NCBI GenBank assembly: GCA_009760855.2
Contig: WPIO01000046.1
Span: 2,039,501-2,103,500, forward strand
From: Cristatella mucedo
Lineage: Eukaryota > Bryozoa > Phylactolaemata > Cristatellidae
DNA: 64,000 nt
Direction of reading: 5' to 3'
The first letter of the stretch is position 1. Each line of letters begins with the position of its first letter. A program made the position numbers and the translations under genes. The notes under the pieces were generated by a model. The model made no database searches, was not told where the DNA came from, and saw only the letters and a program-made list of their open reading frames with translations. Below are positions 1-11,098 of the stretch, one piece after another.

Positions 1-560
1 CTCCCAGTCAAGCCGCGTGTCCACTGTGAGGCTCTGTCACTCACTTTTGGGTCCCTTCGTTCTCTGGCTCCAGCTTACCTATCAGAACTATTCCCGAATC
101 ACCCTAGGCATCAAGCCATCCGTCTTTTTGAACAAATCGTTTAGCTACACCTCATATAAACCTGAAATCCTTTGGGGACCGTGCCTTCAGTTCGTATTTT
201 TCCAAACCCTGGAACTCACTCCTGACTGACGTCGCGGCATCTCATGACTAGTCACCATTTAAAAAAAAGCTCAAAAACGCACCTGCTTTTGACAGCATTT
301 GGCATGTCCTTGTGATTTGTCCTTTACGTGATTTTGCATGCTGACACTGTGCATGCTGCCACTAAAGCGGTGCAAGCTGCCATTAACCATAATTATATGT
401 TAATACTGTGCATGTTTACCATAACTATGTTATGCTCGCTGAAATTGTGCATGTTACCACTAACCCTTGGATCACGTTTCCTTTACAGAATATGTAATGT
501 GCCTTGAAAGGGATTATGTTCTCTGATGGTGCTATACAAATGCCTTATTACTATTACTCA
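1..560 (+). mobile_element. LINE A 3' fragment
   Basis: The translation, with frameshifts, resembles the end of the LINE A reverse transcriptase protein (INLKSFGDRAFSSY...PWNSL). It is followed by the family 3' region and the tail motif of 'gtgcc.gaaa.ggatt.a.gttctctga.ggtgcta' type and ATT-rich DNA. It is cut by the window edge and decayed. Confidence 0.8.
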
Positions 561-584
561 CTCTGATGTAGTACTGATATATCA

Positions 585-1020
585 AAATCTCAAATTTTGC
601 AGTATAATGTTGCCGAAAGTAGGCAGACTTGATATGAAGCAGTGGTGGTGTTCTTTTTTAAAGAGAACCGAATTCAATGCTGAGACAACAAGAAATATGC
701 CGGCTGTCATGAGCGCAATTTGACGGCAAGACTTTCTAGTGTCTGAGCAGTCACTAGGTGTGCCCGTAATTGTTTAGTTGGTTAAGTCATCATTCAATTT
801 AAGAAAATTCACTGTTATCAAAGTGCGAATCTCGGCATTACGAACTTCGAGGGAATTAAGAGAATCGGAGGATACTAAGAGACAGGAACGATCGAAGTAA
901 GGGTATATTTTTCAGCAATCTGCATAGGGGAATGAAAGTCTGGATTATGCTAGGAGATTGCATCAGCAAGAGTGAGAGTATAAATAGTGAAGAAACGTTG
1001 ACCTGTGATAGATCTTGAGG
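585..1020 (-). mobile_element. LINE A fragment, old, minus strand
   Basis: Read on the minus strand from 1018, the DNA follows the catalytic-domain part of LINE A (FTVYTLTLADAI, the damaged YADD zone, then the NFLKLND zone at about 800). It ends near 585 where the plus-strand copy begins. Many substitutions and indels are present. Confidence 0.6.
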
Positions 1021-1224
1021 GAACAAAACATGGGCACGTTGACTGACAAAATCTGCTATTGCTTCATTTCTCTACACTTCAAAGGCTCGCAAGATTGCCG
1101 CTTACCTTTTAGATCTATGATCTGCAATCTCCCATTAAGACAGGTCCTAGACAGCAGCATTTCAATGCCAGTGATGCCCATGGGAAGCAATGGGCACTCA
1201 AACCGGATCTAAAACCCGGGGGCA

Positions 1225-1360
1225 GGTGATCACACTGTGTGGCTCGGGTGGTGAGTTCTAACCCTTCAGAATGCCATCATTTATTGCCAGAGTAATCTTC
1301 CTGGTAGCTGCCAAAGCTCATCAGCTGTCATAAGTAAATGAGGCTGTTAAATCAGCTGAC
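1225..1360 (+). repeat. SINE-like fragment (tRNA-derived family, degenerate)
   Basis: It ends in the family motif AATGAGGCTGTTAAATCAGC (about 1336-1356). The head with its box B is poorly preserved. Confidence 0.45.
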
Positions 1361-1691
1361 CTGTACCCAAGCTTAAGAAGGACACGTGCACTGATAGCTC
1401 TTTCGGAGTATTGCTTGCTCCCAATACTTCCTGTCTGTCGTGCAGTAGCTATAATCACTGCCACGGTGCCATCTACATCGTGCAAAGCAGCTATTTAGCA
1501 CAACGGAGCTGAGGCTTGATGCTCGATTCACCTCGTCAGTCAGACACCGCCAGAGTCGGCTAAGCCGACAGCCCACGTGACCGCACAAGGGCCGCGGGCA
1601 TGCCAGTGCAGCCCAGGGCTGGACGCCAAGGGGGCACACTGGGCATCGGCAGCAGTCGAGAGACGAAGCAGCCCTGCGGGCAGCTGCCCAC

Positions 1692-1889
1692 CTGCGAAGC
1701 ATTGCAGTTGTCTACCACGATGTACCACCATCTCTCTCTCATCGACTGGAACGTCCGAACACCCGAGCAGTTGTAAAACGGCATCTTGTTGACTATAACT
1801 TCATCACAGCCGGACCACACATAGTCTGGAGTGAGACTCAGTCGCTGGTTGTTGTTCGGATTCAAGACGCTCTCCTTGAACCTGCACGT
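1692..1889 (-). CDS. TMEM145: TMEM145-like exon 4
   Basis: 66 codons (90-155), acceptor CTCGCTTGCAG, donor CAG|GTGGGC (weak). It contains FKESVLNPNNNQ, YVWSGCDEV, two NCS/NAS glycosylation sequons and SMRERWWYIVV, the best-conserved block of the family. A 181-codon open frame (2105-1560) runs through exon and intron and is not the product. Confidence 0.9.
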
Positions 1890-4800
1890 CTGCAAGCGAG
1901 GTTGCCACATGTCAGATAGACCAAGACAGGGGGCCTCGGCAGGTGAGGCAGCTGCTACAGCCGCCGCCGAGCGGCAGCCAAAGGCGGCCAAAAGCCTCGC
2001 TTGTGAGGCTGTGGCCCAGCACAGAGCAAGCTGCATGCGACCACAGCACCGCATTTCCGGGACCAACGCACCGTGTCTGTCGAGTTTGGATAGACGGCTG
2101 GCCATTCATCATCGGAGTCAAAATAAAAGATCAGATTCTGCACAGCATAATCCTAGAGCAAAGAAAATTCGACGACGATGAGCTTTTGCTTTTGATCTTA
2201 GTAGCCATTTGTCCGCCCCGACCCGACCCGCACAACATGGACACAAAGTCAATGGCGGCAGGGAAAGCACATTGGCAGTGGTGAACTGAGCGTCATTGCA
2301 GTGGCTCGCACGCGCCGTTCTCGTGCCGAGATGTGGATGGCATCAATTCGTACATCCCACAGAGCCTATGTGTGGCTTTGAAGCACGACGGTGTGAATCA
2401 GCAGTCCCCGGCTGCCTGTCAATAAAAATGACCATCCTATCTCTAGTAATTAAAGCGAGAAAGTCCGTCCATTCCTCCGGCAAGCTGCAAGATGGCACAC
2501 TTTCGCCAAGTGGCAAGATGCTGCAGTGGTGTCTTCCGTGACCAGTACTTCCGGGAGCGACATGTAGTAGACGTGCAATGCATGTCTACTATGACTCAGC
2601 GAAGTGAGTCCTCAGGCAGTGATCTGATCAGATCAGATCTGATCTGATCTGATCAGATCAGAGCTGATCGTTGCAAATAGTGATGATAATATAACTGCTG
2701 TGATTATTATTATTCTTATCCATCAGGTTCTTGGCAAGGCAATCAAGGTTAGGCTGCAATCAAAACAGTTTATTGAACGCTTTAAAACACCTCCATTGCC
2801 AGCTATGAAAAAACCATCACTAGTCTCGAAGAGCGTTGAAGTAGTGCAGCATTTGCATGGAGAGCCGGTAATGCTTTGATCAAATCGACTGAAGGAATAT
2901 TATCCCTTTAAGCTGCCAATGAAGAACCAAGCAGTTACAGAACGTTTGCTGCCAGATGAGGGCAGGTGAAAACTCACGTTAAAGCGATCAAGCACTCAAT
3001 GACGAGACTAGCATCATTAGGAGCCATGATAGCCCAGATGCAAGGTGCAAGGTGTTCACGGCCGAGGTTCGAATCCTGTTGTGAGCGATCCCTTATTTCC
3101 AACTGCAACCAGTGATGGTGGTGGTTAAGGCTCCTCTGCTTTTATACAAATGAGGCTGTTAAATGGGCTTATAAATGTATTATCATTATTAATATTACTA
3201 TCCTGATTGTGAGGCATGGTGCGCTCGGAAGAGAACTTTCGAGAATGTCATCAGGTTGCTGGTTCAATTCCTTGGCGGGAGAAATGCTTCGACCGACATG
3301 CCCCAGCATGCGACCTAGCACTCATTGCCAATGCAGTAACGCAGGCGGGGGGGGCAGGCACAGACAACATTCACTCTGTTCGGCTTGCGCGCGCATGCAC
3401 GGAACATCATCGAAACCGACCTTGGGGTAGGCTATCTCATAGGACATCTGTCCGACTTCGGAGAGAAAGCAAAACCTGGTCACGAATTTCCAGTTCTACA
3501 ACGACAGCAGCAAGTTACGACAACGACCAGCTAGCTCAGCTGCAGCAGCGAGCTGGTTTGCAGCCGAGTGCAAGCACCCGACACGAATGCTAAGAGGGCG
3601 TGCTGTGAGGGTGCATGCGTAGTAGGCACGTGCAGAGCAACTCTCCGCGAAGCCAGGGAAGCAGCACTGGCCAGCAGCAAAGAGGGGTAGGGCGAATGGG
3701 TGGGCCCGCAGGGGGTGGGCCCGCAGGGATGGGGCTGCAGGGGGTGGCCCGCAGGGGGTGGCCCCGCAGGGTGGGGCCGCAGGGGGTGGGCCGCAGGGGG
3801 TGGGCCGCCGGGGGTGGGCGGCATAGAGGGCTCAGAGGACGAGAAAGGAGTGGTGAGGAAAGCCAACACTAGCTAGCCGGCTTTAATCGTGTTCCGGATT
3901 TCGGTGGCAATGCTCGGGTAGCTAGTACACTCAGCAAAGGCTGTACGACCACCATCTACAGTGACGACCATTTTGTTTCTTCAGGAACTTTTCAGATTGT
4001 TGCTATTTGCAAGTACGGCAAATTTCGGTGAGGCTTGGCATCCAGAACAGAGCAAAACTGCTGGTTTCCAAATGAAAGCTGCGACTGCATGGACTAAATT
4101 GACTAGGTGTGCTACCAGCCATTCGTGCCATGGACGTGCATGCGACGTGCATCACGACGTGCACCACGGACGTGCATCACCGTTAGCTGCGACAGCTGTC
4201 GCAGCTAACAGTGAGACGAGATGTGTTGGGAAGCATGAATTTGGCTCGGAGCCAGGGCTCGGTGCTCAGCGCTCTGCAGTCTCGATGCCTTGCCTCAGTT
4301 TCGGGCGCCCATACCGAACACCACACACTACATGCTCCGATGTGGTTGACTTGGCATTTGACAGCTGTGAGCTGTGGACTGGGTGATGCAACTGTGTTCA
4401 TCACCCAAGATAAAATCCGCTGCATGCCATAATGAATACAACGACGAGTCTGCATTCTAATTGCTCGTTTACGTCTAAAAAGCTTTAAGTGCAAACTCGT
4501 TAGCACAACATCTGCCAGGCAGTGATTTGCAGCAAGGTCATGCCATCGGCAAGGATTCAGCCGAAACAAAAGTTGTCCACGAGAGCGAGAGCGCAAGAGA
4601 CAGAAAAGTGTGTCCTGATAGGAAGTGACACGTGACACCGGGTTGCAACCAGCCACCAGCTGTTAGCTGCGAGAAATATTGAAGCTTCAAGTAGGAAGCA
4701 CCAATTCAGTAGACTTGCACAGGCTGAGCATGCCAAAAATGTATGCTGGTGACAGTGCAGACTTCGGTAAGCTGCGACTGCCGGCCGTTGCCCAACTGGC

Positions 4801-7800
4801 CAAGAAACGGCTGGGCGATGAGAGGTCCGACCATCTCTGCACGACTGCAGAGGATTCGCCTGCTAGCAGTAGCCGATGCCTTATGCCAGTGTCTGCGGCA
4901 CAGGAGGTACTGACTTTCGAGGGAGGTGAAGGGAGGAAGGCTCCTTCCCCACCTCCCTCGAAAGTAAATTGTACTTCTTCTCACAAGCAGATTTTTAGCA
5001 GATGCAAGATCTTTTAGCAGATGCAAGAGTGACCTCGGTGCTTCAGCTAATGCTTCAGCTGCTTGAGCCTCGCTGTGCTGGGGCCACGATAGCCCACAAG
5101 GTAAGGTGCTCCCTCTCCACGATTGAGGTCGTGGGTTCGAATCCTGCAATGGGGTATCCTTCATCGCCAACTGCAAGCGGTGGAGACAGCCGATATGGCT
5201 CTTCTGTTGCTATACAAATGAGGCTGTTAAATCAGCTAATATTTCTGTTGCCGTTGTAGCAGGATGTCTGTAGCATGATTCCTCTGAGCAAAGTTCAGGG
5301 CCAATAAAGACTAGGGTAGAAGGCTCGAGTAAACCAGAAGCCATGGCCGAGGCACTAGTCACGGCTTAGCAAATAGCTAAGACAATTGCCGTTGAGCCTC
5401 TCTTGGTACGATGGAATGTGGCAAGCAGGGTGACACACTACTGGATTGCAATGGAGTGAGAATGCTGGCAAAAACGAGTGGACATGCAAAAGGCAGTTAC
5501 ACCTAAAATTCTTCTGAAATAGACGAAAGGAATCAGCATTGCAAATCGTCTTGTCGTTGCCTGGCAGCCTGTTGCTGATAGCCGGTTATTTCCGATTACA
5601 CTTCATCAACCCATTGACTCAAGAAAACCAACAACCAGGCTCGATCAGAAAAGGCCGGCTCATCTCATTCCCGTTGGTGCACACTGGAACTGCAGCCACT
5701 GGTAAGTTGCAGCGCTAAGGAAATGATGCTAAGATATAAATATGTAAATATAAATGAATAGATGCTAAGCGGCCGCCAGGGCTTGCCACGTGGTTAAGCT
5801 GCACGGCAGAGCCGGCAGAGGCACTGCCGGCTCTGCCGTGGTGGTCTTAGAAGGGGGAAGTATCCTGAGGGTGCTGCTGCACTCACTTCCTCTCTGGTGA
5901 CCCACGGAGGCATATCCGTGGTGAACCTCCTCCCCCTCCCTCCCCTCCACCGGAAAAAAACGAGTACCATCGGCTTGCTTGGCCATCCGTCGACCCGAGC
6001 TTCTACTGGCAGCCGTGGCTCCTCGTTGGTAAAGAAGTGCGGCGCACAAAGGTGAACCCACGGCTGGACTGATGTTGGTCAAACACTGCAAAAATTCTAA
6101 CAGCTTTCAGCCTACTTCCTTTTGGCAAGAGTGAGACCTTGTTCGCTGGTTTTAAGAGTCGATATGTGGACACGTAGCATGCGGCACGAGTCCCGCCACC
6201 ATCTTGCAGCGCCCCTACATCTCGAGCCTGACATGCAGCCGTCAAGTGTCGGCATGCTGCACTACGGTGAGCAAGCATGAGCTCTCAGCCTCGTGCTGCT
6301 CCTGATACGAGCAGCACGAGGCTGAGAAGCTGCCGCTGCTGCTGCCGCTGCTGCTGCCGCATGCCTTGCACTAGGCAGGGAAAAGGTGCAGAGCAGGAGG
6401 CAGCAGCTGTTCCATTCCTCCGCTTAAAGACCGTTGGCGACAGAAGCTTTAGCTCTGCAGTTCCTAGACTGTGGAACTCGCTTCCACAGTTCTTACAAAA
6501 GGACAACTACTCTCCTGCGTCAGACTAATGGCACATCCTTTTCATCAGATCCTTTCCAGCGGTTCTGAGCTGCTACTTCCACGCTACTCACTACCTCAAC
6601 TGCTCTCCCGACTCTGCTATGCTTTCCACCTTCCCTTTGTTGCCTGAGATGAAGTCTTTTGGCTACCGAATGCGTACCGAAAGCCGCTTAGGCTGTGAGT
6701 GCGCTAAACAAAACTCTCCTGCGTAACATACATCCACATAGTCTTTATGGATTTGTGGATTTACAGTGACGAGATCCATTACGTGGTGGTGGCAGTCGGA
6801 CGGGCTAGGCTGCCGAACGTTACGAGCATGGCTTTCGTCCCAACTCCACTTCCTCACGCCTGAGCAGTATTCCTGGCCGCTCATGTAGTTTTCGAAAAGC
6901 TGTCCAGCTGGCAGCGTTCTCACCACCAGACTCAGCCTGTCATACGCGAGCCTCGGCCGTGACTCGGCCCTGACATTCTCGTCTCCTGCACTGGTGCCCT
7001 GGCAAATGCAATGGCAGCCAATCAAAGAAGCTTCGGAAGCTGAAGTTTGTTGCTCCTCTCCCATAGCTGCAAAGATAACGACGTTTAGCAGCTACGTGTC
7101 ATTTCTTCGTCTCACGAACTCTATTAAGTGGCTCCCTGCTGTAATATAACTCTGAGTTGCAGTCGTTTGTTTATTCGCGCATCTTCATTAATAATAAAAT
7201 TGGCATTCAGATGAGAGACTGTCCGAGTCTCACAGAGTTATATATAAAAATGACGAACTACAATTACGGTGCCACGTGGCCTCACCAAATTATGGTGCCA
7301 CGACTGCTATTTCAGCAAGTCGCTTTCTATTGGACCGGTCTTCGATCTCCCGCAAGAGTCGAGATCGATCTAGAGTCTTCACTCTTCCGGTTCGCCTGCA
7401 TCGCCGCGGCATCGACAGCCGCGAGCATGCTATGGTGGGCCTGACTTCCTCCTACTTTCAAGCTTCGGCGAAAGCACGACGCCCAGCGCTGACACCGCAG
7501 CCGCCGAGGACGACGGCGCAGCCTTTCGCTTCCTGCGTTCATTGGTCCGCGTATAATTTTCGTCTGCGATCAACCGTGCCGGCGGCATTCAGTGGGGCCC
7601 GAGTGACGACAGAGTGTACCGAGATGACTTCGCTCTCGTAGCAACAAGCGACCGTGACTAGGCTAGCTGATGGTAATTGTTTTAGGCTGTAGACCAGTGG
7701 ACTGCGAAAGGCGGCCTCTGCGATATGCCGCGAGTGCCTTCGACGCGGGAGTAAGATTGCATTTTCGCTGCACTTTGCCAATTTAGCCGGCGGCGATTTT

Positions 7801-9052
7801 AATTAAATAGCTCCGCACAGCCGATCGCACTAAGAAGTTTGATTGCAGCAATAAATTCGCACGTTCATTGCAAGACTACTAGACAAGGAACTCCAACACC
7901 ACTCGCACGCCAGGAACGATCGGCCAGGAACGACCGGCCGTAGCTGCCTTTCCTTCAGCCCGCTCGACAGCCCTGCTACTGTCGAAATCGGACGCTTGCA
8001 CGAAGGCTGCAATCCGTTCGATTCTTCCGCTCGGAGTTGGGGCAATTGTAAGAGTTACTAGTCGGCAAGCAATGCACTGCTTTGACGTCGGTGAGGCCTT
8101 CACGAGGTCTTTCAGCCAGTCAAATTTCCTCTATCAACTTGGCCAATCAAATCGCCAGTCTATCTAACGTCTTCCCACAGGCCTCCTTGTGCGGAGGTCG
8201 TTCGCGCTTCGTTTGTATTGCTTCGCACAGCAGCGCCACCGCCGCCATTGACGCCGTATCGCGGCAATGCAGCTTCATTCGCGGACCTCGACGCCACCTT
8301 TCGCTTGCATCACACGCTAGAGGAGCAAAACCGGAGCGTTTAATTTTCAGCGGGGAAAAAATTCGCTCCGCTAGTCTGAGGCGCGAGCTGTATATTACCA
8401 ACTATTCACAGCCTGCCGATGTAAGCGGGTTGAAATACCCTAAGGATTTAATTTTCAGAGACAATTGGAACTGCTGTACCAGCTAATCTCTACTTTAGCC
8501 TGTGTCTTAGCGCACCAACCAGGTGCTCGAAGTTACTACGCTGGTCGAAGGTTCGAGACTAACAGCAAGCAATTCCATATTTCCAACTAAACTAGGCGTG
8601 AAAACCGCATGACTCATCTACTGCTATGCAAACGAGGCTGCTGGATCAGCCAATCTTCTGCTTTTAAATATCCATAACGACTGTTCGACAGGGCGCACGC
8701 TCTCAGCTCTGTAGACGACGGTCTCCCCCGACGTCGTATTACTCTATGGAGCAACCGAAGCTTGCATGCTAATACATTAATCTTGCTTCACTGGCAGCGT
8801 TAAAGGCTGATAAAACTACTAACAGTCACAAAAGAAAAGACAGGCACCGCAATTGCAGAAACCGTCTGTTCCAGGCTCGCAATTAGCATTGAGAAATAAA
8901 CATTGAGAAAATATAAAGCTTTCCATTTAAAAAATACTTACGTCTTTTGTTTGTAACGTGCCTGAGACCACAAGTCCGTGACTTGGGCAAATAGCCGTCC
9001 CCAAGATAATAAGCAGACACCCCAAGGCCGAACGACACACTACGGCGGCCAT
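1692..9052 (-). CDS. TMEM145: TMEM145/GPR180-like transmembrane protein, 5' four exons (partial)
   Basis: Exons 9052-8942, 3495-3421, 2152-2072 and 1889-1692 join in phase 0 to 155 residues and then reach a donor. The rest lies left of the window. Seen: a signal peptide (MAAVVCRSALGCLLIILGTA), SGTLQTKD, RFCFLSEVGQMSYEIAYP, FYFDSDDEWPAVYP, KESVLNPNNNQ, YVWSGC and FQSMRERWWYIVV. Known: the family (TMEM145, GPR180) has an N-terminal luminal GOLD-like domain and seven helices; TMEM145 reads KEDWVFLTRFCFLSD, FDDPSQWPAVY, KESV..P.NNQ and RERWW in the same order. The seven-helix half is inferred to be outside. Its molecular role is poorly defined. It is transcribed in the same direction as the sorting nexin, about 16.7 kb downstream of it. 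Confidence 0.88.
2072..2152 (-). CDS. TMEM145: TMEM145-like exon 3
   Basis: 27 codons (63-89), acceptor TTTGCTCTAG, donor ACG|GTGCGT (weak). VQNLIFYFDSDDEWPAVYP matches CCQNILLYFDDPSQWPAVY of TMEM145. A possible N-glycosylation site NST follows. Confidence 0.9.
2620..2669 (+). repeat. GATC pentamer tandem repeat
   Basis: Ten near-perfect 5-bp units, GATCT or GATCA, make the whole tract nearly palindromic. It lies just outside TMEM145-like exon 3, in intron 2. Confidence 0.85.
3020..3172 (+). repeat. tRNA-derived SINE
   Basis: Box A-like 'gatagcccagatgcaagg', box B GGTTCGAATCC, the internal hairpin zone 'gtggtggttaaggctc' and the 3' motif AATGAGGCTGTTAAATGGGC are in the usual order. Confidence 0.8.
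3421..3495 (-). CDS. TMEM145: TMEM145-like exon 2
   Basis: 25 codons (38-62), acceptor GTCGTTGTAG, donor AAG|GTCGGT (weak). NWKFVTRFCFLSEVGQMSY matches DWVFLTRFCFLSD(Y/F)G of TMEM145. It is flanked by the minisatellite at 3.7 kb. Confidence 0.88.
3698..3822 (+). repeat. GC-rich minisatellite
   Basis: About eight imperfect units of roughly 13-16 bp on a GGGTGGGCCCGCAG theme, with G-runs on one strand. Its glycine-rich or proline-rich translations are artefacts. It sits in intron 1 of the TMEM145-like gene. Confidence 0.85.
5076..5243 (+). repeat. tRNA-derived SINE
   Basis: A clean copy: 'cacgatagcccacaaggtaag' (box A), GGTTCGAATCC (box B), 'gcaagcggtgg', 'ggctcttctgt' and AATGAGGCTGTTAAATCAGC at the end. 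Confidence 0.88.
5802..5840. repeat. Perfect inverted repeat, 17-bp arms
   Basis: Arm 5802-5818 (CACGGCAGAGCCGGCAG) and its exact complement at 5824-5840, with a 5-base loop. It is GC-rich and would form a stable stem in DNA or RNA. Confidence 0.95.
6283..6327. repeat. Perfect inverted repeat, 19-bp arms
   Basis: Arm 6283-6301 (TCTCAGCCTCGTGCTGCTC) and its exact complement at 6309-6327, with a 7-base loop. It is followed by GCTGCTGCC repeats to about 6360 and then LINE B. Confidence 0.95.
6405..6770 (+). mobile_element. LINE B 3' fragment
   Basis: The translation includes VGDRSFSSAVPRLWNSLP, the usual end of CR1/L2-like reverse transcriptase proteins. It is followed by a 3' region ('ctactcactacctcaactgc', 'gaatgcgtaccgaaa') shared with copies at 30.6, 52.6 and 53.4 kb. 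It is distinct in sequence from LINE A. Confidence 0.8.
8508..8664 (+). repeat. tRNA-derived SINE, degenerate
   Basis: 'aaggttcgagact' stands at the box B place and 'caaacgaggctgctggatcagcc' resembles the 3' motif. It is strongly diverged. Confidence 0.5.
8942..9052 (-). CDS. TMEM145: TMEM145-like exon 1: start and signal peptide
   Basis: 37 codons from ATG to GAC|GTAAGT. A hydrophobic core (ALGCLLIILGTAIC) follows a short N-terminus, as in a cleavable signal peptide. SGTLQTKD matches the RGNLSxKED start of the mature family protein. The ATG sits in ATGGCC context. An upstream in-frame ATG at 9157 would add 35 residues before the signal peptide and is not preferred. Confidence 0.88.
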
Positions 9053-9650
9053 GTTAAAGAGCTGACTCCTGAGGTTGCTTAGTAGCCATGACCGGAAGCA
9101 GTTACTTTGACCAGTCCAGGGACGAGCCGGCTGGCGCTCAGCTAGGATCGCACCCACCGCCGAAGGGCTTATTGCGCTTGCTTACATCCCGTGAAAGAAG
9201 TCCAAGAAAACAAGCGCGCAAAGTGTCGCATGGGACCACATATTTTTTACCGTAGGGACTTGCGGCATTCGTACGAAGGGTCACGAACGTAAGCGAAACA
9301 TTCGCCACCCCCACTACACTGACAAGTGAATAGTTGGCGCTGCGAGTATACCAGCGAGCTATCGCGAACGATACCGAACACCCTTGCTGCTTAGGTCTAA
9401 CCTCGAAATGTTGTGTTTGTACAATTCCGTTTGTGTCCTGGGCTGTGAAGTATTTAAGAATTAGTGCACATGCGAGTTAGTATGAGAACAAATGGTATCT
9501 CTTAAGCGACTAGATTGTTTAGACAGGGGTACTACACCCAAATTTATAATAAGATAATGACGATGATGAGGATGAGGAGGAGGTAGGGGTGGGCTTTGCT
9601 GCTGCTGTCACTTCTCACCTTGGAATCAACGGTGGTCAGGTAGTCGACTT
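9053..9650 (-). promoter_or_regulatory. Upstream flank of the TMEM145-like gene
   Basis: This sequence precedes the start exon and should hold the 5' UTR and core promoter. It shows moderate CpG content near 9100-9170 and no clear TATA box or other element. The assignment is by position only. Confidence 0.35.
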
Positions 9651-9829
9651 GCAAGTCAGCAACGGTCACCTGTATCTTCCCAACCGCCTGCGCGGCATCG
9701 GCGTGCAGCAGGATCTTGGGCTGCAGCCGCAGCCTTCCTGACGGCGGTGCTGTTGCTGCTGCCGCTCGATCGCTCTAACTTTGCGCACACTTTCTGCACC
9801 TGGAAATTTGTAATACATTTGTATCCACG

Positions 9830-10058
9830 CATTTGTGAGATGCCGTCTCGACTTCTATAACTCACTGCTTGCTGGTCTACCTGCCGATAAAATATGGCGC
9901 CTAAGGTTGAAGCAAAACTCGGCAGGTAGGCTTATCTGTCATGAGTGTCACGGTTGCCATGTAGCATGGGTTGTCGCCGACCTGCTCTGGCTCACAATCA
10001 AGCAGAGCATCGACATCAAGGTTCTGTCATTTTTAAGACCCTTCATTCTCTGGCTCCA
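9830..10058 (+). mobile_element. LINE A fragment
   Basis: The translation CRLDFYNSLLAGLPA...ADLLWLTIKQSIDIKVLS matches the thumb/C-terminal part of LINE A protein. A minus-strand SINE ends it. Confidence 0.75.
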
Positions 10059-10067
10059 GCCTGGAAA

Positions 10068-10246
10068 AACACGAGCTGATTTAACAGCCTTTTTTGTATA
10101 GTGACAGAAGAGCCTTTAAGGCTATCACCACCGCTTGCAGTGGCAACAAAGAATCGCCCACCGCAGGATTCGAACTCACGACCTCAAACAACCGCCCACC
10201 TATTAGAACTACTCACCCATCCGGCTAGCCATCACACCACCCTTTT
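10068..10246 (-). repeat. tRNA-derived SINE, minus strand
   Basis: Read on the minus strand: box B GAGTTCGAATCC, hairpin 'ggtggtgatagcc', then the GGCTGTTAAATCAGC 3' motif. It was inserted within or beside the LINE A piece at 9.83-10.06 kb. Confidence 0.8.
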
Positions 10247-10538
10247 TTTCTGAATCGCATCTTATAGCTGTGCCCAAGTGAGCTACAGCAGCCTAAGGAT
10301 GCGGTACTGTAATTCGGCCAGCCGATGGTCACCGGATGGGCCATGGCTGACCTACGACGCCGGGCCGGACTACCCCTGATTTCAGCTTATTTGGCAGTCG
10401 GTTAGTCTGTTGGTTAGTCGGATGTTTGTTACCCGACGTTCGGACACGAGGGGGGCTGGTAGTGAGTGTCCGCAGTATCCACATTCCGAAAGATGAATAG
10501 CTGGCTGCTCGTCGATCGAGCAGTTCAAAAATATTAAC

Positions 10539-11098
10539 AATAATAATAATAATGCACTTGATAAAGCGCCCTCAGAGAACTCAATCTCTTCCTAGGCGCT
10601 TTGCATTTGCTGCAAAGGCAAACGCGATTGAATTGTGAGTAATATCATGCTTGATAAACAACATGAACGACGTGGTTAGGGGTGACATGCACAGGGTCAG
10701 CATGCAAATGTAGTTAGTGGCAGCATGCACAGTGTCAGCACGCATGCGCACATAAAGGACGAATTACAGGAACCCACTAAATGCTGTCCTAAATAGGTGT
10801 GTTTTTAAGTTCTTTTTGAATGTGGTTAAGTCAGGGGATATTGTGACGCAAGTCGGGAGGGAGTTCCAGGCTTTGGGAGCATACGAACTAAATGCACGGT
10901 CTCCAAAGGATTTGAGGTTTGTACGAGGTATTTGTTTACCGTTGGATTCCGAAAAGCGGGAGGTACGATGCTTTGCCTGGTGGGGGAGTAGATCTGAGAG
11001 ATAGGCTGGAGCCTAAGAATGAAGTGACCTAAAAGTGAGCGACAAAACTTTGAAAAGGCGGCGCCAGCCAATTCAGCCAGAATATGGCTGATAATCAT
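10539..11098 (-). mobile_element. LINE A 3' end, minus strand
   Basis: It begins with an AAT repeat tail, then the 'gataaagcgccctcagagaactcaatctc' tail hairpin zone, the 3' UTR, and on the minus strand the protein end (NPLETVHLVRMLP in one frame). It is 5' truncated. Confidence 0.88.

Noticed and set aside
1560..2105. 181-codon minus-strand open frame as a single-exon gene
   Set aside because: Only the part 1889-1692 matches the TMEM145 family, and it is bordered by splice sites. The rest is intron read-through.
3531..3872. Proline- or glycine-rich frames
   Set aside because: They come from the minisatellite at 3.7-3.82 kb.
5076..5243. Functional tRNA gene (box A and box B present)
   Set aside because: No acceptor stem pairing or anticodon arm can be drawn, the sequence recurs many times, and it ends in the SINE-specific motif.
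6663..7064. 133-codon minus-strand frame
   Set aside because: Its 3' third is antisense LINE B; the remainder has no recognised domain and no splice support as part of the TMEM145-like gene.
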